A DNA stretch of 64,000 bases from Oikopleura dioica (Eukaryota > Chordata > Appendicularia > Copelata > Oikopleuridae), in NCBI GenBank assembly GCA_907165135.1, contig OU015567.1, positions 5,151,001 through 5,215,000 of the forward strand. The letters are read 5' to 3'. The notes beneath the pieces are model-generated. The model searched no databases and was not told the origin of the DNA. It worked only from the letters and a program-made list of their open reading frames with translations. This document shows, one piece after another, positions 32,803-42,600 of this stretch (its first letter is position 1; every line of letters begins with the position of its first letter). Position numbers and translations under genes: made by a program.

Positions 32803-33242
32803 CCAACTATTCAACCAAAAACAAGGTGCTTAATATGCAAGAAACTCTTAGTGGAACTTAAAATCCTCTTTGTTCAAAATAAAACGCTTGCGTCAGAAAT
32901 CGACGGTTCGATGCGTTGTCCTTCTAGCGCTTATCCCCAATTAAAATGGCGAAATGAACCAGAGCAGCATTTTTGCGAAGAACGGGGCAATTTTCTTTCG
33001 TAAATCTTGTAAAATGCGGTTTTCTGTCACTATCGTAAATATGCCCATGCCATTTTTTTTCGAGATGCGTTTTTGAATTTGAACCGGATTCTGAGTAAAA
33101 AGGAGCGTTACAAGAAGCCAGTCAGAAAAAAAAGACGGCGAAACGGGTTAAAATTCGCGTAAAAGGATTGTCGAAAAAAGTAGTCATTACGCACTTTACA
33201 TCTTCGTTCGAGGAAACGCTGCTCAAAAAGAGTGTCAGTTTG

Positions 33243-36200
33243 TCAATTTATTTGAACAATTGGAACATCGTCCGCAGAAGTTTCATAAGAAAAGGCACAT
33301 TCTTCAGCCAGCTCAACAGGCGAGTACTTGAATAGCATGCCAGTCGCAACACACAGTGCATTTTTCTTCAACACGAGATTCACATGCACGGAAACGACCT
33401 CCAAAGGGGGCATCTTCCAATTTGGCTTGATGGCGTTTAAATTTGGAATGGGGGCGCGGAGACCAGGGTTCTAAATCTAAGCTGAAAATCAGAAGTCGAG
33501 TCGAGTCGAGTCGACTTAATAGACTTATTAGTCGAAAAGTCGAAAAACTGGAAAAATATATTAAGGGTGTCCCCAACGATTTTTTTAAAACAGGCTATAC
33601 TTTGAGCTATTTTTTATAGGACTTCCTGAAGGCTTTTCGGCTAAAAGAAATATACTCATTAATATTTAGACCCTTTTCTATGCCATAAATTTGGCAGAAT
33701 TTTGAAATTGTGATCTTTTAATCCCCTACCGCTTCTTCAAAGAGTTCTGATTTTTCTATTCTGACTAATCTTTGAGATCGTTTTTCTCGAGTTCTACAAA
33801 TTCAATTTTTAAAATTTGACCAGATCCTGATTCTTTGAACGCTCCTCTATGCCATAAATTTGACGGATTTTTAAAATTTATCTGTATGCATCAGATACGA
33901 TGCATTCTTTGAAGTAACGATTTTGCTGAAGTTTGAGCTCGATTCTAGCGCTGTTCCTGAAATTCAATTTTTCTCATTTTTACAGGGATTATAGTTTGAT
34001 CTATTTTCAATCTCACGGTACGCTCAGATTTTGCGTTGATAAGACCCTTAATCCCTTTTTCCGGCGCCAAAGTGCAGGTGTTTGCGACTTTTGGCGCACT
34101 GTTTGAAAGTGAAAAATTTGTGCTATCGTATTGATATAGGTATCATTGAATAGAGAATTTTTCAAGCTCTCAGAAAATATACAGGTCGATATATAAAATC
34201 GAAAGTTTGAAAATGACACTTTTTACAGTGCATTTCTATCGAGCCGTAATGCATTAGCGCTGTCATAGAAACAGTAATATCTCGAGAATCAGAGGAGATA
34301 TTTCAGATCTGAAAAAGCTCTAGAATCAGCTTCCTTTAATTAACTCAAAAAAAAATTTGGTCATCAGACTAAGATTAGTCGAATCCGATCGTTGGGGACA
34401 CCCTTAATTACTCGAAAAAGTCAAAAATTAGTCGAAAAGTCGAAATTTAGTCGAAAAGTCGAAAATTTGTCGAAAAGTCGAAATTATGTCGAAAAGTCGA
34501 TTGCAAAAAAAAGTGATTCTTTTCGACTTTTACGACTTGATTTTTCGACTTTCTCCTCATCATTGTTCGAGCTAGTCTTTTCGACCAAGACTTGACTCAA
34601 CTTCGACTTTAGTCGAAACTCGATTAGTCGATTTAGAACCCTGCCGAAGACGTCTGGTAGACACGAAAGTTGTTGGAAGAGGGACGGAATCGAACCAGAT
34701 TTCGAACTCGTCGGTGAAGTTTTGTCCGACTAGCTCGATTGTGGGCTCTTCTTCATCGACTTTTTGAGGTTTCATAATATTATATTATATTATATTTTTT
34801 ATAAAATTAAACGGTAGAAATCCTTCCTAGAATGATAATTTCCTCGCAAGATGGAAAGATGACGCCTTCTTCGCTTCCCGTCCAGATAAAATTTTTCTTC
34901 GCCGCACTTTTTACCGTTTCATCAAAACTGACTTTTTCCCAAAAATTATTTCTGAAACCGATTTCTTAAAATTGTCCAGTGACAGCCGTCGGGCAGAGAG
35001 ACGGTTTCATTTTCCCCAACTTTGGCCTCGTAAATCGCGACTTTGCCATGATCGTTTTCGAGAAAATATCGACTTGATGCACCGATGCTGCTAAAATTAA
35101 TCGGTTGGAATATCGGGTCGTGGAGATTTGGACTGACATTGATGGGCGAATAAATTCTAGAGCCACGCGGTGAAGTTGGCTTTTGAGTTTTGCAAATTGC
35201 CCGAGGGCTGAGCGTAAATCTAGCGCCTCGGGGCAAGACTGGATGGCCGAGCGGTCTAAGGCGTTGGATTAAGGCTACAATCTCTTCGGGGGCGTGGGTT
35301 CGAATCCCACTTCAGTCAAATCTTTTTTCAAAACTCTCCTTACAGGTTCTTGGCAATCAATTTTCGCCGAGGTCAGTTCGCATTTGTGGATGATCGTTGG
35401 TGGCAAGCTGAGTCCTGAGCTCTCGCTGACGAGCTGAACGACCTGGGAAAGGGTTGTTTTCTTTTATTGAACACCTTGGTTCTCACGGGTTAAATTCTTA
35501 TTTATTTAATTAAACCATAAGGCGCTCCTGAAAATCTGGATTTGCTACAGCATTAAATAGCGTCAGACGTAATAGAAATTTTCTATTTTGACCGTGGCAA
35601 ACCTGGTTTGACGATAACGCCCTTAATTTCAACCCTTTGCCTGTCCGTAGTTGATAAAACCTGAGCGGGCAGTTTCAAAGTCACTGTCAAGAGAGTACAT
35701 GTGCAAAACACTCCATTTTCCCGTTGAAACGACTTTGACCGGTTTAAAGTCCTATTGAGAGATTCTGACAGAGTTGCGAATTTGGCTTTATTTTCGTTGA
35801 GCTGAGCTGAGCTATTTCGGAGCTCACTGAGCTGAGCTGAGCTGAGCTGGCCATTTTCAGAGGTCATTGAGCTGAGCAGACCTTTTTTTAAGGTGGTTGA
35901 GCTGAGCTGAGCTGAGCAGACCGTAATTTGAGCTGAGCTGAGCTAAGTGAGCTGGGTTGAGCTGTTTTTTACTGTTTTTTAGTAGTGAAATTGTGTTAGA
36001 ATCATTGAGCTGAGCTGAGCAGAACAGATCATGTTCGAGAATAATTGAGCTGAGCTGAGCTAAACTGAGCTGAGCTGAGTGATTATTGTCTGAGCTGAGC
36101 TGAGCAGATAAATTTATTTTCGAAAATCAGTGAACTGAGCTGAGCTGAGCGACTGCTCAGCTCACTCAGCTAGCTCAGCTCACTCAGCTCACCAAATTAG

Positions 36201-37932
36201 CAACTCTGGATTCTGATGTAAGCTGAATTTTGAGCTTTTCCGAAACACGCACTTTTGGCCACAACTCAAACTCTGTGTTAACCCGCCAGCTCACCAAAAT
36301 TGGTGAATTTGATCAAGATTATTCAGCTTCAACTAATAAGATTATGGGCTTGAAAATCTCATTGATTTTTTTCATGAATTAAAACCGTTTTCAAATCCAT
36401 CAGTCGAGGCGGAAATGTATCCAAGAGTTTGGGATCTGACCCTGTTGAATAGGGCGACGCAACCGCCGGACTCGAAGCTTTCAATGCGGTTAGGGCTTTT
36501 AAGAGTTCTTCTAACTGGTACTGGGAGGTTATAATCATGTTGACTCGAAGTTTACTCAACAGGAGGGATTAGTGGAACCGCACAAAAATCGCAAAAGTCT
36601 AACTAACGAAACCGCTTCCTGAGCTCATTGTATCGTACTGTTTGCCGCTTCTATAAGAAATATACTTAAAAAGGAAAACAAATATTCAAAAATAGGACTA
36701 AACCAATTTTTAGAAGTGAATTTTTGGATAACCAATAAGATTGATGTATTTTGCCTACCGGCCAATCAAAACCCTTTTCATAAAAATCTGCTCCAAAAAT
36801 TTGTTCTACTCCAAAAATAGGGTAAAAACAATTTATGGAAATGATTTTATGGATCAGGGTTTTGATTGGCCGGTAGGCAAAATACAGCCATCTTATTGGT
36901 AATCCAAAAATTCACTTCCATAAATTGGTTTAGTCCAAAAAATTTACCTTTGAGGGCTTGGAAATCACCCTCGAAAACCCGCATCTGAATTCGGCATCAT
37001 TCAAGGCCGCCGTAAATTGAACATCTTTTGCACTCGCCGCGTCCGGAATCAGAAAAAGTGACTCAGAAATAAACACGCGCTCGCGTTTGATCAAAATGTC
37101 TTCCGATTCTAGCAACGCGTAACGTGTCATCTTAGCTAACATCGAAGTACGTGTTCAAATTTCTGTAGATGGAAGATGAAATTTTTTTTTCAAATATATT
37201 CGGAGCCGTTCATGAATGTTTTTTGCGAGGGAGGTTTTGGTGACTGCGTCAGGCTCTATTTGAGTTCCTGCGTGAGATCGAATCTAAGGGAATGTTATCT
37301 AGCTCACTCTCGTTGTGATTGTCTGGTACTTTTATTACATTAGAACTTATTTTGTTACGTACTCGGGAAACAGCCGTGTGAAATAAATACAAATATAGAC
37401 AGTAGAAAACCTGTATTATGGCTCTTAAATTATCAATCATACCGGCGGTAGTAATGTTGAAAATTTTTTCTAGAAGTCTTTATTCTAGTCTGCATTATGC
37501 ATATTATGATTTTTATATTTTTGTAATCTACAGATTCTGCTGAATCTAACCCCGGAAATGGATTCTACGGGTCAAAAAAAGCTTTGGAGGCTATCTCGAC
37601 TCCTTCGCCCCCAAAATACGGCATTTGAAAATTTGACATTTCGCCGAAAATTGACGAATTTGCCCTAATTTTGGCAAAAATATTGATTTTTCTTCGTCAG
37701 ATATTCCTCATATTATGTATTGTTCCTCTTATCGCCTAAGTAAGGCCCTTACCTGATTACCGTCGTCGACATTCGTAAAGAGAGTACAATTCTTCGGGGT
37801 AGAAGTCCAACCATTCCCCAAAACCTCAATCAACGGAGGAGGACATATAAACCTTTTCTCTTTCCCATAGCTTTTCTGGACAATTTTCGGGTATTGTAAA
37901 GAAATCTGCTTGAATTTATTCCTCGCTTCCAT
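33243..37932 (-). CDS. RBPJ: CSL transcription factor RBPJ / Suppressor of Hairless
   Basis: Eight exons (37753-37932, 36949-37130, 36387-36510, 35345-35442, 34966-35219, 34827-34931, 34641-34759, 33243-33470) total 1290 nt, a 429-residue protein. Hallmarks in order: KIVQKSYGKEKRFICPPP (NTD DNA-binding loop), FSRVISKPSK, GGCVALFNRVRSQTLGYISA (BTD DNA contact), LSPRAICKTQKPTS, PDGCHWTI, PTIELVGQNFTDEFEIWF (CTD Ig/TIG fold) and PPLEVVSVHVNLVLKKNALC. It is shorter and more diverged than bilaterian RBPJ (about 480-500), with roughly ten residues missing around the HASSQQWGA segment of the BTD. It binds the GTGGGAA-type site and mediates Notch output with NICD or corepressors. Most introns do not start with GT (see findings) and are 0.3-1.2 kb, filled with repeats. 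Identification is firm; exact junctions are inferred from frame and alignment. Confidence 0.88.
33490..33560. repeat. Decayed GTCGA tandem repeat, left part
   Basis: gtcgagtcgagtcgagtcga and gtcgaaaagtcgaaaa units in RBPJ intron 7, continuing at 34408-34630 on the far side of the inserted element. Confidence 0.65.
33561..34407. mobile_element. TTAA-flanked piggyBac-like non-autonomous element in RBPJ intron 7
   Basis: Left end ttaagggtgtccccaacgat and right end its exact reverse complement (34388-34407). The outermost TTAA on both sides is the usual piggyBac target duplication, leaving a 16-base inverted terminus GGGTGTCCCCAACGAT. Internally, ctatgccataaattt recurs (33679, 33848). No transposase frame. 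The element splits a GTCGA repeat. Confidence 0.75.
34408..34632. repeat. Decayed GTCGA tandem repeat, right part
   Basis: Repeated agtcgaaaagtcgaaattt units (about 15-base period) followed by mirrored ttcgacttt units, in RBPJ intron 7 up to a few bases from exon 7. Confidence 0.7.
35237..35317 (+). tRNA. tRNA-Leu (AAG), third copy, antisense within an RBPJ intron
   Basis: Same 81-nt gene as the other two copies except for one base in the anticodon stem (gctACaatc in place of gctCCaatc), which puts an A opposite G in TTGGA. The 3' trailer aaatcttttttc is a pol III terminator. It lies just upstream of the acceptor of RBPJ exon 5, on the opposite strand. The mismatch may lower function; could be a pseudogene in the making. 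Confidence 0.88.
35800..36195. repeat. GAGCT pentanucleotide satellite in an RBPJ intron
   Basis: About 400 bases dominated by gagctgagctgagctgagca units with interruptions. The last 40 bases switch to the inverse orientation (gctcagctcactcagctagc), giving a possible hairpin. Located between exons 3 and 4. Confidence 0.85.
36695..36936. mobile_element. Foldback element in RBPJ intron 2
   Basis: Arms of about 80 bases: ggactaaaccaatttttaga ... gcctaccggccaatcaaaac at left and the inverse gttttgattggccggtaggc ... taaattggtttagtcc at right. About 70 bases of centre. The right end abuts the donor region of exon 2 (12 bases away). Confidence 0.78.
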
Positions 37933-38213
37933 CCTTTTTTTTGGTTTAAAAATGTATCTCCCCGAATATGTTCGGTTCGGCGTGGGAAAATTGGAGCTAA
38001 GCAGATGCAAAAAAAAGTGTTTTACGATCAAATATCGCGATATTGGACTTATTTGCATGAAAAAGAAGACTACTGTTTTCTCCCTCAATAAGCCATTGAA
38101 AACCTGCTAGGCCTCCTTTTAATGTAAGAACAACCCTTGAAAGGTCAGCTCTTGTTGGTTGAATATAAAATCTCAGCGCTCCAGGATTTTTTCTTCAGAA
38201 ATCATCTTCAAAA

Positions 38214-39321
38214 ATGAAACTTGCGCTTTTTATTTTAGGATTTGTCAGTGCGGAGAGTTACGATTCAAGCTCAGAGAGTTCAAGTTACGAATTCGACTAT
38301 AATTATGAATACATTAATGAAACCATGTACGAAGCTTATTTAAACTGGCTCTATCAGAACAACTACACTGATTTTCCGACTGAAGGGGAGAATACTGAAT
38401 CTCGTAAGTTCTCTGTTATTGATTGAAGTTGAATGATTTCAGAACTATGGGGTGCGAAAGAGACGAACTACGAATACGCCTACCAATATGGCGAAAATAT
38501 CCAAGCACTGGCCAGTGCACCTACGGCGAAAACGAAGAGCACTTCTAGAGCAAAGTCAGCAAACTACGATTATAGCTATGGCGAGTACAACTTCGATGGC
38601 TATGATTATACGAATGGAAAGGTCGAGACATCCTCTCAATCGGCAACGACGATTTCTGCGCCTCAATTTACTCTAGAAACGGGCTAATAGAAAGCTTTCA
38701 AAAAGACATTACAAGGAAAATACTTTTGAGCCTCCTAAAGATGTCATAAAGCTAGAAAACCTGAAAACCCTGCCAAAACCAAAAACAACAAAACCAACGA
38801 CTCGAAGAACCACACAATCAACCCGTGTGAAGACAACAAGGAGAACATCCCGAGCTCCATATTTCGATGAAACAGACACCAAATACCCAAAGTGTTTTAT
38901 CTGCAGTGCTAGTGCAGAATCATCAAATAGAACAATAGAAGAGTGCGCTGAAAAAGGGAGATGGACAACCTGCAAATGTAAAGCAACCTTATCAAACGAA
39001 GAAAATAACCAAAGTTAAGTCGGAGAGTATTGTGGACTCGAAGTGCGAGAAAAGTCAAGAGGAAAAAATAAATTCAACAGGTTCTTGCCAAAAGAAATTT
39101 ATCAAATGACGGTCCGATGCATGACGAGGCCGACTTGTCTGGCTCATTATGGCAATAACTTTTCATCGTCGGTTGCTTTTTTGCAGCAATGTGGGACCAA
39201 CCCAAAGGAAGAGTTTTATTATGAAGTGCAATTAAGAATATATGAAGTAATGGTCATTTATTATCATCACATTGGTCAAGATTTAAAACTATTTATTGTT
39301 ACTGGAGGGACTGTTTTATGA
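38214..39321 (+). CDS. Secreted Tyr-rich then Cys-rich protein
   Basis: Exon 1 (38214-38402) encodes MKLALFILGFVSAESYDSSS, a signal peptide, and an acidic Tyr/Ser/Asn-rich segment. The gtaagt intron joins in phase to a second Tyr-rich exon (QLWGAKETNYEYAYQYGENI, YDYSYGEYNFDGYDYTNGK). A GT-AG intron (about 38622-38679) then leads to KRANRKLSKRHYKENTFEPP, a Thr/Lys/Arg-rich linker (TTKPTTRRTTQSTRVKTTRR) and a Cys module (YPKCFICSASAESSNRTIEE, CAEKGRWTTCKCKA). A possible 30-nt intron at 39016 leads to FLPKEIYQMTVRCMTRPTCL and VAFLQQCGTNPKEEFYYE. The end after that is uncertain; the frame stops at 39321. Likely extracellular; Tyr-rich blocks suggest a structural or cross-linked matrix protein. 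Family not recognised. Confidence 0.65.
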
Positions 39322-39629
39322 TTTCTTCAAGCAAGACTTTATAAAAATGAAAAAAACTCAAAATAGGAAAGCACATGTTTCGCCTGTCTGAAACCCTGCT
39401 CGCATATCTCCAACCCTGATTGTTTCCTCCCTTCACGAGGGGTACCTACTTCTGTCTCTGGCGAATACAGAACTATTAAAAGTCTGACCTACGAGAGCTG
39501 GAAGTCTGGCCTGAGAAATTTGACAAAAAATGAATAAAACAAACCTATTTTTCTGTTCATATCATATTCTTTACATCGAAGGAAGTATATTTAGATAAAA
39601 ATAAGGCAGCATGTGTAAAAGAAGTTTTA

Positions 39630-42600
39630 TCAATCTTCCGATAAATTATGTTGCTCGAGGAGCTTCGCCAACATTCGAGACATTTTTTGAACGTTTTCGG
39701 ATACATCGCCGATCTCAGTTTGGATTTCTTTGACTTGATCGCCAAGCTTGTGCATTTCTTCCCACACTTCATCGAGGTCGTCTTCTTTTTCGGACAAAAG
39801 AGTTTTCAGCTAAGAAAATGAGGGTCGATAGAGATAAAGAAGAGCGACTCACCTTGTGTCTTGTTACTCTAGAATCCCTATCGATCCACTTCATAAAGCG
39901 AGAATACCAGCTGAAGAAGAACGAATTTTCACTTCCGATTTTCACCACATGTTTTCGATTGTTGTCAAATAACGAGTATCGGTAGCTATGCGGGAGTTTG
40001 TATTCAGCAAAAAGAGCCAGTCGGATTTTCATCGCTTGGCGCTGTAGAATCGCGCTAGAATGATCGATGAAAGGAAAAAGAAGAGATCGAAAAGTTACCT
40101 TTCTTGAACTCCTTTGATATCATCAACAGCCAAACCGACCAGGATGTTGGAAATGACAATCGTGACGACAATAATGAAGCTGCAAAAAATGACGTAGCTG
40201 ACTTTGGATGTAAAATTGATCGAGTTCCATTCCGCACAATCGGGATCATCTTCGCAAGTCGGGTCGTAGTCTTCTGGAAAGTTTTCGAAGATTCCTTCGT
40301 ACTCGAATTCGCCAATCATCATTACCACGGTTTTCATGACGGATTTTGGGAGGGAATCGAAAGGAACTTGATTCTAGCAAATTCGATTAATTTCAAGAAG
40401 AATTATTTTTCCGTTACCTGAAGGAGCATAAAGAATGTCAGGGCAAAGCCGAAAATGAAGAGTGCGAAAATGAACAAGAACTGGAAGAATGTCTTCATGA
40501 CGGATACGAACATCAGGATGTAGATACCAAAGACCGGAGTTTTTCGAATAAAAAGAATGAGAACCATCCAAGAGAGCAAAATCGCCGTGGCTCCAACATC
40601 CCATTGCCAGCAATGCGCCGGGTTCAGCTCATTTAAGTCGTAGCAAGAATCGACACTGTTCAGGAACAGAATGGAAAGGACGTAGAGCGCGATCTCGAGG
40701 ATATTAGCCACTTCTTGGATGTAAGAAAGAAGCCCAGATGTGTAAATTTCCAGCACTTCGAGCAGCAAACGGAAGGAAATGAGAATGTAGCAGATGATCC
40801 CTAAATTGTCGCGAATTGGGGGGAAAATGTAGCAATCGCCCCAAATGTCCTGCGCTGTTCCTTCGAGAATCGGCACACCGATCGGCTCTTCCAGGCGATT
40901 TCCAACGCAAGGGGCGAATTGGAATGAGAAATCCACCGAATATGGTGGAGGGGACTCGTACGCGTAGATATTCAGGCAGATCATAAAAAAGATGTAAACG
41001 AGCAAGTTCAAATAGTAAATCCAGAAGCCGCGCTTGTTCCACTTCAGGTTGTACAGTGCGATAACGAGCGGATGCGTCAACAGTTCTTCTGCACGCGATT
41101 CAATGACGTAGATAAGCGGGTGGTTTTCATTCAAAACGGTATTATCCTCATCGTAAGGCTCTGGGTCAGCATCGCCCATGGAAACGTACGATTTTGAATC
41201 GGAACTTTGGTCCCTCATCTTGTTCTTGTCCCACTCGTACTTTGTGATAACGAATTCGTCGTCGATGAAGGAAAAGTTCATTCGAACTTGAAGATTCTTT
41301 GATTCAAGTTCCTTCCTCGTAGCGCTGAGGAAAGGCTTCCAAATCGCTCCTTCTTTCGATTTCGGAGGGTGATTAGTGACTTCCATGCAGCGATTGAAGA
41401 TGTATTTTGCTGAAAAAAAAGATGAAGAATCAAGATCGACAGATTTGGCTACCTTGGTCGGGCATGTGCAGAATCAGCTTCCTCATGGGCGTCACATATG
41501 GCCTCATCGGATTCTCTCTCCTCATATCCGTGGCATTTGAAAGACAAGCTTTCCACTCGTCGCTTTCCAAAAACATCGTGACGATATCTTCGTGATAGTA
41601 ATCAATTGCATAGTCCAGCGCATTTCGCCCGTCCGTATCGACGATTCTCACATCTGCTCCTTGCTCAAGCAGGTATTTGGCGACTTCTAAGTGGCCGTTC
41701 ATCGATGCCAAATGAAGTGGAGTGACGTTCGATTTGTCGGTAGAATCGACGGGAGCGTCGTGATCGAGAAGAATCTTCGCGCTTTGGAGATGACCAACAG
41801 CTGCCGCGGCATCAAGAGCTGTCCATCCTTTTGAATTGACTTCATCGACTTGAATTCCTTTGTTCAAAAGCTCCGCTACTGTCTTCCCTCGTTTATTGTA
41901 CGCTGCTAGGTGGAGTGCAGTATTTCCCTCTTCATCCCAATCCTGGAGAAGCTTGTTGTCAAAGTTAGTAAGGAAACGTATGAGGGTAATTTGTCCGTTT
42001 TCTGCGGCTATATGCAGTGCGGTTTTTTCTTCGTCGTTTTTATGGTCGACTTTTGCGCCAAAATCAGTGAGGCATTCTAGCGTTTTTAGCCGATCCAAGG
42101 GCTTTGCATTTTGATTGATATGGCAGCACTCGTGGCAGGGGGAGTTGTGATACGTGTCCCTTTCGTTGACGAGTGTGGAAGCGATGGATTTGTTTTTATT
42201 GAGAATGTGACGGAGATATTTGTAGTTCGATTCTTTCGCAGCGATGAAGACGCAATTTCGATCATTTTTGTCCTTGGCGGTTATATCTGCCCCGAGCTCT
42301 AGCAACACATCTGTCGCTTCGAAATGCCCTTGATCAGCGGCGATCATGAGCGGTGTCCATCCATCTTTGTCTCGAACTTCCAAAAGATCGCGGGCTCGAA
42401 GAGACAGGTACTTGATGATCTTCGGCTTGTTGTTTTTTGCAGCGAGGTAGACTGGCGTCTCGTGAGACTCGTTCAGGACTCGTCGCTTGGCTCCGTGTTT
42501 CAGCAGCGTTCGAATGACTTCTATGCCCTTTTCGACTGTTTGTCCGCCTTCTTCCGCGGCGAGGTGGAGGACTGTATCTCGTGTTTGTTTCGTCTGATGG

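Larger units (their letters stand above)
29962..33242. other. Repeat-rich intergenic stretch
   Basis: Outside the tRNA and elements listed I see no supported protein gene. Open frames at 31438-31653, 31766-31951 and 32716-33003 lack splice or family support; the last starts inside a family A element. Confidence 0.4.

Noticed and set aside
32716..33003. 95-codon plus-strand frame with a CxxC
   Set aside because: It begins within a family A element (reading its hairpins as codons) and has no support downstream.
35583..35867. Minus-strand open frame ending in Ser/Leu-rich repeats
   Set aside because: It runs into the GAGCT satellite within an RBPJ intron.
37249..37440. Minus-strand open frame in RBPJ intron 1
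   Set aside because: Not alignable to any part of RBPJ and lacking splice signals; exons 1 and 2 join directly in phase around it.
38709..38975. Minus-strand frame opposite the Tyr/Cys-rich gene
   Set aside because: A shadow of the plus-strand exons, which have signal peptide, splice phase and Cys pattern.
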